A stretch of DNA of 64,000 bases from Arenibacter sp040216555 (GCA_040216555.1 JAVJOW010000009.1:1-64000); one strand, 5' to 3'; positions 1 to 9,529 are shown, counted from the stretch's first letter. Notes: generated by a model from the letters alone, not told the origin. Numbers and translations are program-made.

Positions 1-9
1 CTTTTTTTG

Positions 10-46
10 AAGTCCCTCCATCTTACGATGGGGGGACTTTTTTTTT
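10..46 (+). terminator. Rho-independent terminator of an upstream gene
   Basis: Arms AGTCCCTCCAT (11-21) and ATGGGGGGACT (28-38) pair over 11 bp with one G-T wobble and a 6-base loop. A run of nine T follows. It must end a transcript that enters from the left of the window. Confidence 0.85.
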
Positions 47-164
47 GCCCATATACAACACAATGGCACGCCCTTGGCGTGATCGGTTCCCCTAGCCCTT
101 CGTACCGCACTGCGTTTGTACTAATAATTGGTAAACAGTAGCTGCAGAATCCAATCTTCAAATC

Positions 165-455
165 AACCAATTGCCACATTGACACATTGACACATTGTAT
201 AATTGATAAATTGTAGCTACATCTTCAACCTATCAAATTGATACATTGCTACATTAAACCATTGTTACATTTCCAAATCTACTCATCTTCAAACCATTAA
301 TTTGATACATTGTAACATTGAATAATGATAACATTGTAGCTCTATCTTCAATTCAGCTTATTTTCAAATTGAACAATTACTGCATTGAATTATTGTTACA
401 TTAAAACATTGGTACATTTCCAAATTGAACAATTGCTACATTAAATTATTCTTTC
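165..455. repeat. Degenerate ATTG-nn-ACATT intergenic repeats
   Basis: About 290 bases are built from variants of ATTGnTACATT and ACAATTGCTACATT. Examples are two near copies of ATTGnTACATTTCCAAAT, near 261 and 408, and a short tandem GACACATTGACACATTG near 180. The stretch has no open frame of note. It fills most of the 500-base gap before the first gene. Slippage and decay of a short AT-rich unit is the simplest reading; no function can be seen. Confidence 0.6.
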
Positions 456-554
456 CAACTAGCAATATTCAACTCTCTCCCAAAATAAGTTCCAACAATA
501 TCTTTTGAGTAACCCATTTTTTAATATCTTGTCTCTTCTAAAATAATCATCAAA

Positions 555-1214
555 ATGAAAAATAGTTTCGCATATCTTATGAGCCTAGTATTCTGTCTAG
601 GAATTTTGAATACAATTACAGGTCAAACAGGGGGTGACAAAAATAAAGATGGTTGGATTTCCTTGTTCAATGGCAAAAATTTGGATGGATGGAAAGTGGG
701 GGAAAACGCCCAAACCTTTTCTATAGAAAACGGGGCCATTAAAGTAGAGGGACCCAAAGCACATTTATTTTACGTGGGTGATGTGGAAAACCATGATTTT
801 CACAATTTTGAATTCAAGGCCTCAGTGATGACCAAGCCCGGCTCCAATTCCGGTATTTATATCCATACGCGCTACCAAGAGGCCAGTTGGCCAGTATATG
901 GGTATGAAGTTCAGGTAAACAATTCCCAAGGGGATTGGAAACGTACCGGTAGTCTATATGATATAGTAAATGTTATTGAAACCTATGTTGGCGATGATGA
1001 ATGGTATACCGAATATATCAAAGTAGAAGGCAAAAGGATAATTATTAAAATAAATGACATTGTGGTAGTGGATTATACCGAACCTGAAAATCCTAAACGT
1101 GATCCAGGGGAACGCCAGCATAGGGTATTAAAGGGAGGAACCTTTGCACTACAGGGTCATGATCCGAAAAGTATTGTTTATTACAAGGATATTATGGTGA
1201 AACCATTGCCTTAA
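555..1214 (+). CDS. DUF1080 (3-keto-disaccharide hydrolase family) secreted protein
   Basis: A 219-residue protein with a Sec signal peptide (hydrophobic residues about 5-22, then TGQTG). The rest matches the PF06439/DUF1080 beta-sandwich pattern: an opening GWISLFNGKNLDGWK, SGIYIHTRYQ, and GYEVQVNN at about 115. Members of this family hydrolyse 3-keto-glycosides or act as lectin-like sugar-binding modules, in the periplasm or on the surface. The stop codon overlaps the start of the next gene (TAATG), so the sulfatase downstream is translationally coupled. This pairing suggests that both act on the same sulfated glycan. The exact substrate cannot be read from the sequence. Confidence 0.85.
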   Translation: MKNSFAYLMSLVFCLGILNTITGQTGGDKNKDGWISLFNGKNLDGWKVGENAQTFSIENGAIKVEGPKAHLFYVGDVENHDFHNFEFKASVMTKPGSNSGIYIHTRYQEASWPVYGYEVQVNNSQGDWKRTGSLYDIVNVIETYVGDDEWYTEYIKVEGKRIIIKINDIVVVDYTEPENPKRDPGERQHRVLKGGTFALQGHDPKSIVYYKDIMVKPLP

Positions 1215-2833
1215 TGGAGAATAAGTTTATAATAGGAATGCGCTTGTCCAAAGCTATATCCATTATTAGTTCCCTTATATTAGGGTTATTAATGGTTGGC
1301 TGCCAACAACAATCCAAAAACTTAATTCAAAGACCTAATGTGGTTTTTATCCTGGTCGATGATTTGGGATTGGTAGATCTTGGTATAACCGGCAGTAAAT
1401 ATTATGAAACTCCAAACATTGATAAATTGGCAAATGAAGGTATGGTGTTTACCCAAGGATATGCCGCCAGCCGTGTTTGTAGTCCCTCCAGGGCCAGTAT
1501 CATGACCGGAAAATTTACGGCTAGGCACGGAATCACAGATTGGATAGGAGCTGCATCCGGTACCGCTTGGCGATCCCATAATCGGCACGATAAATTGCTT
1601 CCAGCGGAATATGTACATAGCTTACCGGCGAAGGATGTGACCATCGCAGAGACCATGAAGAAAGAGGGGTATAAAACCTTTTTTGCAGGAAAATGGCATT
1701 TGGGGTCTGAAGGATCCTATCCCGAGGATCATGGATTTGATATCAATAAGGGTGGATGGGAGAAGGGAAGTCCTATGGGAGGTTACTTTTCACCTTGGGA
1801 CAATCCAACCTTGCCTAATAAAGTTAGCGGGGAGAACCTTACCATGCGCTTGGGCAACGAAACCGCGGATTTTATTAAACAGCATAAGGATTCCACTTTT
1901 TTCGCTTTTCTTTCGTTTTATGCGGTACATGGGCCTATTCAGACCACCCAGGAAAAATGGGACAAATACAGGGACAAGGCGGAAGCATTGGGCGTAGCCG
2001 AAAAGGGTTATAAAATGGAGCGGGTCCTGCCTATTAGACAGGAACAGGATAATCCTATTTATGCCGGACTTGTAGAGAGTATGGATGATGCTGTAGGAGT
2101 GGTGCTCCAGGCATTAAGAGATTCCGGACTTGAGGATAATACAGTTGTAATCTTTACCTCCGATAACGGTGGAGTGGCCTCAGGGGATTCCTTTTCCACC
2201 AGTAATCTTCCTCTTAGGGGAGGCAAAGGATATCAATGGGAAGGCGGTATTCGGGAACCCTATTTTATTAAGGTACCTTGGCTTAAAAATGGAGGCTCTG
2301 AAAGTGATTTTCCTGTTGTAGGTACCGATTTCTACCCCACTATTTTGGATTTGGCCAATATTGATGCCTTACCCGAACAACATATAGATGGTATTAGTCT
2401 TAAACCAATTTTGGAGGGCAAAAAAATGGTTGTGTCAAGACCCTTGTTCTGGCATTACCCCCATTATGGCAACCAAGGTGGTAACCCTTCCTCAATTATA
2501 CGCGAAGAAAATTGGAAACTTATCCATTATTGGGAAGATGGGAGCGAAGAACTATATGACCTGGCCACCGATGCGGGAGAGCACTCCAATGTGATAACCC
2601 AATATCCGGAAATCGCTAAAAAGTTGAATAAAAAACTTCATGAATGGCTTAAAGAAGTAGGAGCCAATATGCCATCAAAAGATCCTGAATACAATGCTGA
2701 ACTGGCTCAAAAGCGACATGATCGAATTGTAAATGAAAGTTGGCCTGCTTTAGAAGCTGAACGCTTAAAATTCTTATCCAAAGATTTTGAACCCAACGAA
2801 GACTGGTGGGGTAGTAAAGTAACGAAGGATTAG
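1214..2833 (+). CDS. S1-family sulfatase, lipoprotein (sulfatase 1)
   Basis: A 539-residue type I (formylglycine) sulfatase. Metal ligands are at VDD (49-50). The active-site signature is CSPSRASIMTGK, with the Cys at about 89, which needs oxidation to formylglycine by an enzyme not seen here. The second metal site is in TSDNGG, near residue 320. A lipobox (LMVGC, Cys 30) predicts membrane anchoring facing the periplasm. Two starts are possible: ATG 1214, which overlaps the upstream stop, and ATG 1238, which gives a more standard signal peptide (MRLSKAIS). The protein removes sulfate esters from a polysaccharide or oligosaccharide, but the subfamily and substrate are unclear. Confidence 0.88.
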   Translation: MENKFIIGMRLSKAISIISSLILGLLMVGCQQQSKNLIQRPNVVFILVDDLGLVDLGITGSKYYETPNIDKLANEGMVFTQGYAASRVCSPSRASIMTGKFTARHGITDWIGAASGTAWRSHNRHDKLLPAEYVHSLPAKDVTIAETMKKEGYKTFFAGKWHLGSEGSYPEDHGFDINKGGWEKGSPMGGYFSPWDNPTLPNKVSGENLTMRLGNETADFIKQHKDSTFFAFLSFYAVHGPIQTTQEKWDKYRDKAEALGVAEKGYKMERVLPIRQEQDNPIYAGLVESMDDAVGVVLQALRDSGLEDNTVVIFTSDNGGVASGDSFSTSNLPLRGGKGYQWEGGIREPYFIKVPWLKNGGSESDFPVVGTDFYPTILDLANIDALPEQHIDGISLKPILEGKKMVVSRPLFWHYPHYGNQGGNPSSIIREENWKLIHYWEDGSEELYDLATDAGEHSNVITQYPEIAKKLNKKLHEWLKEVGANMPSKDPEYNAELAQKRHDRIVNESWPALEAERLKFLSKDFEPNEDWWGSKVTKD

Positions 2834-3347
2834 TTGCTTTTCTTGAATAATAATAGAGGTGCTTATTTGCAACAATATGATAATCAAGGAGGTATGGTGA
2901 GGAGTGAAGAGTTGGTCAGAATACTTTAAAAGGTACGCTAAGACCATAAAACTTTGCCAAGCACTGGGAAGGTCTACCATGGATAACTATTGGAGGTTCG
3001 TGTACCAGTAGGCCTAAAAGATATATTATGAATATCGATCAAAGCAAACCAAGAATTTGAAGGACAAACATCCCGTGGTAGATACTAAACTGAAAGTTGA
3101 GTATCAATGGTGAAGGCTATAGTTGATTGACAAAGCCGTAACTTGCCTTTGTAGACCTCTATAAACCTAAGAACCCTCCAAGAAATTATAAGTCCCTATT
3201 TTAGACAAAGATATACTACTTGCAAAATATATGGAAGAGTGTTTATAGGCGGTGGTATGAGTGTAGATTCTGCTTATTCTGTTTATGTTGATAATTTAAA
3301 AAAGTAAGAGTTGATTGTAGGCTTGGCGTATTAGTGATATAGAGGTT
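2834..3347. other. Gene-free gap, possibly a decayed coding remnant
   Basis: This 514-base stretch between two sulfatases has no open frame of gene length. Reading + frames by eye gives protein-like pieces broken by several stops, for example around 2930-3110, where a frame reads YYEYRSKQTKNLKDKHPVV. The composition resembles coding DNA rather than the AT-rich spacers elsewhere. I do not recognise the product. It could be a gene remnant or simply a long spacer. Confidence 0.35.
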
Positions 3348-4799
3348 ATGAAGTTAAATAGTGTTGTATTTGTTTTTTGTTGGCTATGGACAGCTAGCTT
3401 GTTTTTGGGTTGCGCAGATGAGCGGAAAAAAAGGGAAACCAGTCCAGAGGAAAATCCAACCCCCAACATCATCCTGCTCATGGCCGATGACCAGGGCTGG
3501 GGAGATATGGCGTATAACGGCCATCCCCACCTAAAAACACCTAATTTGGATGCCATGGCGGCCAATGGGGCAGTTTTTGAACGCTTCTATTCGGCATCTG
3601 CGGTCTGTTCCCCAACACGTGGAAGTGTAATGACGGGCAGACATCCCCTTCGATATGGAATTTGCCATGCCAACTGCGGCCATATAAAACCTGAGGAAAT
3701 CACCTTGGGGGAAATGGTCAAAGATTTGGGCTATGCCACGGGCCATTTTGGTAAATGGCATTTGGGAACCCTGACACGCGATATTGTGGAAGCCAATAGG
3801 GGAGGAAGGGAAAAGTATGATGGGGATTATGCCCCACCATGGGATCATGGTTTCGATGTTAGTTTTGTGACGGAATCCAAAGTACCCACATGGGACCCTA
3901 TGGTTACGCCTCCCCGATCATCAGGTGATGTGAATGGGAATTTAAAAGAAGGGGAACCTTTCAATACCTCCTACTGGACCGGACCTGGTAAAATTGCCAA
4001 GGAAAATCTAGAAGGGGACGACTCCAGAGTGATCATGGACAGGGCCATACCCTTTATAGAAAATGCCGTAAAAAACGATACACCGTTTTTAAGTATTATT
4101 TGGTTCCATACTCCCCATTTGCCGGTTTTGGCAGGGGATGATGATAGAGCGCCCTATACAGACCTTTCCGAAGACCAGCAACATTATTATGGGGTGATAA
4201 CCGCTTTGGACAAGCAGGTAGGGCGTTTACGCGATAAGCTTCGGGAATTGGGAATTGCCGAAAATACGGTACTCTTCTATACCAGCGACAACGGTCCCGA
4301 GGGAAAATCGGTTAGCGGTAGGACCCAAGGCCTTGCCAACGGACTCACCGGTAGAAAAAGAAGCCTGCATGAGGGTGGAATCCGGGTACCAGGAATTATG
4401 GAGTGGCCAGGAAGGGTAAAATCGGGAACGAAAGTGGATGTTCCTTGTTTTACTTCCGATTATTTTTCGACAATTGCGAACCTCTTGGGGGTAGACCTTG
4501 ATAAAAATAAAAGACCTTATGATGGAGTGGATATGTTGCCCATTGTTAAGGACGAAGTAAAGCAAAGGACCAAACCCTTGGCTTTCGATTTTCAGAGCCA
4601 GGCAGCCCTGATAGATAATGAGTATAAGATTTATAGCGATGACAGTGGACAGCATTTTGCCCTTTATAATATCGGAAAGGATATTGGTGAAAGTAATAAC
4701 CTAGCAAATGAGCAGCCCGAAAAGTTGAACGAAATGGTTGCCTATTGGAATCAATGGAAGGAATCTCAGGTAATGAGTGCTTCTGGCATGGATTATTGA
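3348..4799 (+). CDS. S1-family sulfatase, lipoprotein (sulfatase 2)
   Basis: A 483-residue formylglycine sulfatase. The metal-binding pair is ADD (47-48), the catalytic signature is CSPTRGSVMTGR with the Cys at 87, FGKWHLG follows at about 137, and TSDNGPEG lies near 310. The N-terminus carries a lipobox (LFLGC, Cys 22). The overall layout is that of arylsulfatase A-like enzymes. It is in tandem with, but clearly different from, its neighbours, which suggests distinct linkage or position specificities within one degradation pathway. The start at ATG 3348 gives a complete signal peptide. It begins after a 514-base gap, so it probably has its own promoter. Confidence 0.88.
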   Translation: MKLNSVVFVFCWLWTASLFLGCADERKKRETSPEENPTPNIILLMADDQGWGDMAYNGHPHLKTPNLDAMAANGAVFERFYSASAVCSPTRGSVMTGRHPLRYGICHANCGHIKPEEITLGEMVKDLGYATGHFGKWHLGTLTRDIVEANRGGREKYDGDYAPPWDHGFDVSFVTESKVPTWDPMVTPPRSSGDVNGNLKEGEPFNTSYWTGPGKIAKENLEGDDSRVIMDRAIPFIENAVKNDTPFLSIIWFHTPHLPVLAGDDDRAPYTDLSEDQQHYYGVITALDKQVGRLRDKLRELGIAENTVLFYTSDNGPEGKSVSGRTQGLANGLTGRKRSLHEGGIRVPGIMEWPGRVKSGTKVDVPCFTSDYFSTIANLLGVDLDKNKRPYDGVDMLPIVKDEVKQRTKPLAFDFQSQAALIDNEYKIYSDDSGQHFALYNIGKDIGESNNLANEQPEKLNEMVAYWNQWKESQVMSASGMDY

Positions 4800-4884
4800 T
4801 TATTTTAATAGCTTGGAAATAATAGCGCTTACATCATAGAAAATATAACAAATTAAGTTGTAAATCAAACTAAAAACAACCTAT

Positions 4885-6420
4885 ATGAGATTACTTTTTT
4901 GCATACCCTTACTTAGTATTTTTCTACTTGGATCCTGTAAGCCATCAGGATCTGAAAAGAATGGTAAGGTCGAAGATAAGCCCAATATTGTTTTTCTATT
5001 TGCCGATGACCAGACTTTTGAAAGTATCAGGGCTTTGGGTTTTGACGAGGTTTATACCCCAAATTTGGATCGCTTGGTCAATGGGGGTACTTCCTTTACC
5101 CATGCTTATAACATGGGAGGTTGGAACGGTGCTATTTGTGTGGCATCACGGGCCATGATCATTTCCGGTTCCTATATTTGGAACGCGCAGGATAAAAGCG
5201 CATTATGGTCCAAGGGAGATAGCATAGCATTGAACCAGACTTGGAGCAGGCTGCTCCAAAAACAGGGATATGACACTTATATGACGGGCAAATGGCATGT
5301 ACAGGCCCCTGCGGGTACAATATTTAACGATGCACGGCATGTTCGCCCTGGTATGCCCGGGGATCGTGGTAATGAATTGGGTGCCGCCATCAAAAAATGG
5401 AAGGAGGAATCCGGAGACATGAAGGACTGGAACGATTATATGCCGCTAGGCTATGGCCGACCAACAGGTCCGGACGATACGGAATGGCAACCTACAGACA
5501 CCCTTCAGGGAGGTTTTTGGGAAGGTGGTAAACATTGGAGCGAAGTGATACGTGATGATGCCCTCGCATTTATAGATTTGGCCACCAAGAAAGAGGACCC
5601 CTTTTTTATGTACCTAGCTTTTAACGCGACCCATGATCCAAGGCAGGCACCCCAACGCTTTTTGGATATGTACCCCTTGGAAAATATTAAAGTGCCCGAA
5701 AACTTTTTACCAGAATATCCATATAAGGATGATATGGGCAATCAACCCGGTTTAAGGGATGAAGCCTTGGCCCCATTTCCTAGAACGGAATATGCCGTAA
5801 AGGTACACCGCCAGGAGTATTATGCCCTATTGAGCCATATGGATGAGCAGATAGGGATTATTTTGGATTCCTTGGAGGCTTCTGGAAAAATGGACAATAC
5901 CTATATCTTTTTCGGCGCAGACCATGGTCTTTCCGTAGGACATCATGGCCTGATCGGGAAACAGAGCATGTTCGACCATAGTGTGCGTATTCCAATGATG
6001 GTGGTAGGTCCTGGCATTCCGAAGGGCAAAACTTTGGACCATGATGTTTATCTGCAGGACATTATGGCAACTTCCTTGGAATTGGCAGGTGTTGAGAAGC
6101 CGGATTACGTTCAGTTCAATAGCTTTATGGATATTATAAAAGGAGAAAGACAGGGAAGCCATTACCATGGAATTTACGGGGCCTATATAGATGTACAACG
6201 TATGATACGAAAGGATGGATTTAAACTCGTGATCTACCCAAAAATAGACAAGGTGCTTTTGTTCGACATGGAAAAGGATCCGAATGAAATGAAAGATCTG
6301 GCAGGAAGTCCAGAATACAAGGAGAAGGTCAAAACGCTTTTTACAGACCTATTGGAGCTACAAAAAACTATGGAAGATAAATTGGACCTAAATGAACTTT
6401 ATAATGAAATGTACAATTAA
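4885..6420 (+). CDS. S1-family sulfatase with CVASR active site, lipoprotein (sulfatase 3)
   Basis: A 511-residue formylglycine sulfatase. Metal ADD is at 41-42. The signature is ICVASRAMIISG with the Cys at 85. This is the C-x-A-x-R variant of the usual C-x-P-x-R core, still compatible with formylglycine formation. TGKWHV and ADHGLSVGHHG (about residue 350) complete the site; the latter resembles choline-sulfatase or heparan-sulfatase-like branches more than arylsulfatase A. A lipobox is at LLGSC18. It lies 85 bases after sulfatase 2 and 15 bases before sulfatase 4, so 3 and 4 are co-transcribed. The substrate is unknown. Confidence 0.87.
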   Translation: MRLLFCIPLLSIFLLGSCKPSGSEKNGKVEDKPNIVFLFADDQTFESIRALGFDEVYTPNLDRLVNGGTSFTHAYNMGGWNGAICVASRAMIISGSYIWNAQDKSALWSKGDSIALNQTWSRLLQKQGYDTYMTGKWHVQAPAGTIFNDARHVRPGMPGDRGNELGAAIKKWKEESGDMKDWNDYMPLGYGRPTGPDDTEWQPTDTLQGGFWEGGKHWSEVIRDDALAFIDLATKKEDPFFMYLAFNATHDPRQAPQRFLDMYPLENIKVPENFLPEYPYKDDMGNQPGLRDEALAPFPRTEYAVKVHRQEYYALLSHMDEQIGIILDSLEASGKMDNTYIFFGADHGLSVGHHGLIGKQSMFDHSVRIPMMVVGPGIPKGKTLDHDVYLQDIMATSLELAGVEKPDYVQFNSFMDIIKGERQGSHYHGIYGAYIDVQRMIRKDGFKLVIYPKIDKVLLFDMEKDPNEMKDLAGSPEYKEKVKTLFTDLLELQKTMEDKLDLNELYNEMYN

Positions 6421-6435
6421 AGGAAATTTATATTC

Positions 6436-7902
6436 ATGTTGATACGAAGAATATTTTGTGCCAGTGTACTTGTGTTTTTATTTGGTTGTGGCGATGCCCC
6501 TAATACTAAGCCATCCACGGACAAGCAACCACCTAATATATTATTTATTTTGGTCGATGATCTGGGGAAGGAATGGATCAGCAGTTACGGTGCGGAGGAT
6601 ATTGAGACTCCCAATATAGATGCGCTGGCCAAGTCTGGCCTTAGATTCAACAATTTATATTCCATGCCCCAATGTACTCCTACAAGGGTCACTTTGCTTA
6701 CTGGTCAATATCCGTTTAGACATGGTTGGGTAAACCATTGGGATGTTCCTCGCTGGGGCGGTGGCGCCCATTTTGATGAGACGGTAAACCCTGCCCTTGT
6801 AAATGAAATGAGGAGGGCGGGTTACAAGACCTGTATAGCCGGTAAATGGCAAATCGACGATTTTCGGGTAGAACCGGATGCGTTGGAGAAAGTAGGATTT
6901 GATGAATATTGTATGTGGACAGGTTATGAAGCGGGCATCGAGGCCAGCGCTGAAAGATACTGGGACTCATATGTTTTTACCAAGGAGGGTAGCAAGACCT
7001 ATCCGGGCGCTTTTGGTCCGGATATTTTCCGGGATTTTATCATAGACTTTCTGAAAGAAAACAAGGAAGGTCCCATGTTTGTATATTACCCCATGGTATT
7101 GACCCATACGCCCTTGGTAAATACCCCGGACGAATCTGCAAACGATAATTTGGGCAAACACAAAGCTATGGTCCGCTATACCGATAAGATTGTTGGGCAA
7201 TTGGTAGCTACTTTAAAACAAAATGGTTTGTTGGAAAATACTGTGGTTGTCTTTACAACAGACAATGGTACCACTCAATCCATAACCGGCACTTACAAAG
7301 GTGAACAAGTAAAAGGGGGTAAATCCAAAACCTTGGAGACTGGTATCTGTGAGCCATTTATTGTAAGTTGGCCCGGACGTATAAGAGCAGATCAAGAATC
7401 TAATGCGCTTATCGATTTTACAGATATTCTTCCAACATTTTTAGACATTGCCGGGGTTAACTCAAAGGATAAATGGACAGATTTGAATGCTTCACATATA
7501 ATCGATGGTAAGTCTTTTGCGAAGGTTTTGTTGGAGGGTGACGAGGCCTCCCAGCGTAAATGGATTTTAGGCATGGGTGGCGGAAACAACGCGCGACTTA
7601 CCGAAAATGGGGTGGAAAATCAATTTAAATTCAGGGATAGGGTACTCCGTGACGAACGGTACAAATTATACATAGATGCTAACCGTAAACCTGAAAAATT
7701 TTTCGATTTGATACAAGATCCCTTTGAGCGCTCTAACCTTGTAGACAGTCTGAAGACTGGAGAAATTGAAAATAGCTTTAAAAACTTTATGGAGATTGTT
7801 AATTCTTTTCCATTGGAGGACAGTGATCCGCAATATAAGAACAATCCACCACAGGAGTGGGATGTGGAAATTACGGCAGAGAGCGGAACTTGGAAAATGT
7901 GA
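6436..7902 (+). CDS. S1-family sulfatase, lipoprotein (sulfatase 4)
   Basis: A 488-residue formylglycine sulfatase with VDD (40-42), signature CTPTRVTLLTGQ (Cys 80), AGKWQIDD in place of the common GKWHLG, and TTDNGTTQ near residue 275. The His usually found in GKWH is Gln here, a change seen in some subfamilies. A lipobox (FLFGC18) indicates a periplasm-facing lipoprotein. It is the last gene of the sulfatase run. It is followed by 140 bases and then a convergent regulator gene. The substrate is unknown. Confidence 0.86.
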   Translation: MLIRRIFCASVLVFLFGCGDAPNTKPSTDKQPPNILFILVDDLGKEWISSYGAEDIETPNIDALAKSGLRFNNLYSMPQCTPTRVTLLTGQYPFRHGWVNHWDVPRWGGGAHFDETVNPALVNEMRRAGYKTCIAGKWQIDDFRVEPDALEKVGFDEYCMWTGYEAGIEASAERYWDSYVFTKEGSKTYPGAFGPDIFRDFIIDFLKENKEGPMFVYYPMVLTHTPLVNTPDESANDNLGKHKAMVRYTDKIVGQLVATLKQNGLLENTVVVFTTDNGTTQSITGTYKGEQVKGGKSKTLETGICEPFIVSWPGRIRADQESNALIDFTDILPTFLDIAGVNSKDKWTDLNASHIIDGKSFAKVLLEGDEASQRKWILGMGGGNNARLTENGVENQFKFRDRVLRDERYKLYIDANRKPEKFFDLIQDPFERSNLVDSLKTGEIENSFKNFMEIVNSFPLEDSDPQYKNNPPQEWDVEITAESGTWKM

Positions 7903-8042
7903 TGCCCCCAATCCTTCAGTACCTATAAATGTAATGGTACTTTGTATACGGGTTACTCGATTGGTTGCATACTTTGGTCAATTGCTTTTGCGCGGTTTTT
8001 GAGTCGTGTATTTATTGTGGAATATTGAGATACACACAATTG

Positions 8043-9242
8043 TTAGGGTACAATCTCTTCCATTATGATTATTTTGGAACTTAGCTCCATGCGGTCGACA
8101 CCTTTGACTTCCAAAACGATCTGATAATATTTTGGCAGGCTTCCATATTTACCAATTAAGGCCGATTCCAGTTCCTTAAGCAGTTTAGGGGAGGTAAAAT
8201 ATTTTAAACTCTGCGAAGCTGCCGTATCCCAGATTCCGCCAAATAAATAAATGTTGTTATTGTTGGGCCCTGGTACTTTCGTTATAAAACCGTAATCGGT
8301 GTGGTGTCCGTTGGGGTCACCGTACGGACGGTAGACCGTTTCAATTCCATTTTGCCCATTGCTGTAAACAATGCTCTGATCCTGATTGTTGTAGTATAGC
8401 GAGGGGCCTGCCAGGTAGTCCTTGAATAGTCCAAAAGTTTTCATCATCCCAAGTACTATAAAATTATTGTCGGGGAGTTCTTTAGGATTAAAGCGTACCA
8501 TATTTCGAATAGTAAAATCATTTTGGTTGTGCGAAAATATTTCACTGAGATCTTTGATCCATAAGGCACTATTGTAAATAAGTAGACTGTAGCTCAAGGG
8601 CTCGTAGATTATGTCAGTGTCGGACTGCTCCAAGAGAAACTTGTCATAGTCCTCCAACGAATTAATGGAGGGATCCCTAATAATTTTTTGAGTCCCTATT
8701 TTGGTATTATCTTCTTGGTATATAAACAGATCCCCCAATAAGACCATTAATGGCTTTTGGTTTATAAATAAATCCTTCCATAGACCATTCTCGTTGATAG
8801 GGTTGCGGTTGTGCCTCCCTGGATACAGGAATATATTATATGCCAAGGATATGGCAAAAAGAAAAAAAAGGATGAAGATGGTGCCCTTGGACCAAGTATT
8901 GGGTTTCTTTGATGTTATTACTTTTTTGTCAACAAATCTAACTTCGTAACTGCCCTTGGGAATCTGAAGAATTATCGTATCATCTTTTCCCTCCTTTGCG
9001 TAATACTTGGCCAGTTTTTTGCGAAGGTTGTAGATGTAGACCCTTACCAAGGTACTTTGGGACGGATCAAAATTGGGTTTTCCAAGAATTTCCGCGGCTA
9101 TAGTGGTTTCCTTGGGAATGTCTTCTTCCAAGGTACTGGCTACCAAGAACAACAAAAGGTTGGCGTAGGTATTGGAATGGCCAAAGGATTTACTGTTTAA
9201 AATTTTGGCAATTATTTTGTCGTATTTGCTGTGATTTTCCAT
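8043..9242 (-). CDS. Membrane-anchored winged-helix regulator (ToxR-like layout)
   Basis: A 399-residue protein when started at ATG 9242 (MENHSKYDK). An upstream in-frame start at 9272 only adds a hydrophobic stub without support. Residues about 45-105 (FDPSQSTLVRVYIYNLRKKL, then IPKGSYEVRF) have the look of the OmpR/ToxR-type winged helix found in large membrane regulators. A single membrane span follows at about 120-140, then about 250 residues outside the membrane that I do not recognise. It is divergent from the DUF1549/DUF1553 operon, with two operator-like repeats between them. It probably senses something in the periplasm and controls that operon and itself. The function is inferred. 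Confidence 0.6.
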   Translation of the reverse strand: MENHSKYDKIIAKILNSKSFGHSNTYANLLLFLVASTLEEDIPKETTIAAEILGKPNFDPSQSTLVRVYIYNLRKKLAKYYAKEGKDDTIILQIPKGSYEVRFVDKKVITSKKPNTWSKGTIFILFFLFAISLAYNIFLYPGRHNRNPINENGLWKDLFINQKPLMVLLGDLFIYQEDNTKIGTQKIIRDPSINSLEDYDKFLLEQSDTDIIYEPLSYSLLIYNSALWIKDLSEIFSHNQNDFTIRNMVRFNPKELPDNNFIVLGMMKTFGLFKDYLAGPSLYYNNQDQSIVYSNGQNGIETVYRPYGDPNGHHTDYGFITKVPGPNNNNIYLFGGIWDTAASQSLKYFTSPKLLKELESALIGKYGSLPKYYQIVLEVKGVDRMELSSKIIIMEEIVP

Positions 9243-9275
9243 CTTTTGTACTAAAAATATAAAGATAAACAATAA

Positions 9276-9320
9276 CTATTAACAGTTAACAAAACAGTTC
9301 ATTAACCTATTAACAGTTAA
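9276..9320. promoter_or_regulatory. Two exact operator-like repeats in the divergent promoter
   Basis: CTATTAACAGTTAA occurs twice, at 9276-9289 and 9307-9320, with starts 31 bases apart (about three helix turns). Each contains the odd palindrome TTAACAGTTAA. They lie between the regulator gene and the DUF1549/DUF1553 operon. The right copy runs up to 11 bases from a TATATTTG -7 box. This is the expected place for binding sites of the divergent winged-helix regulator. Confidence 0.65.
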
Positions 9321-9330
9321 AATGGATGTC

Positions 9331-9338
9331 TATATTTG
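9331..9338 (+). promoter_or_regulatory. Flavobacterial -7 box for the PSD1/DUF1501 operon
   Basis: TATATTTG fits the Bacteroidetes consensus TAnnTTTG exactly. No clean TTG lies at the -33 distance; the right-hand TTAACAGTTAA repeat covers that position, which would suit regulated transcription. The mRNA leader before ATG 9530 would be about 185 bases long. Confidence 0.5.
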
Positions 9339-9529
9339 CTTTGGATGGGAGTTTCCAGGTCTATATGCTCATAATTACATAATATGCAAATCGTACATAA
9401 AACCTAATTTATATACGGTATTGGATATACTGTTAGGTTTTGGAAGGCATTGGTTTTAAAAAGGTTAATGGCGCATGGATGCCGATTGTCCTAGAATTAA
9501 CAATTGATCATTATTCAATAAATAAGTGT

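Noticed and set aside
9440..9529. Upstream start of the PSD1 protein
   Set aside because: It would put 30 residues before a clear lipoprotein signal peptide that starts at ATG 9530.
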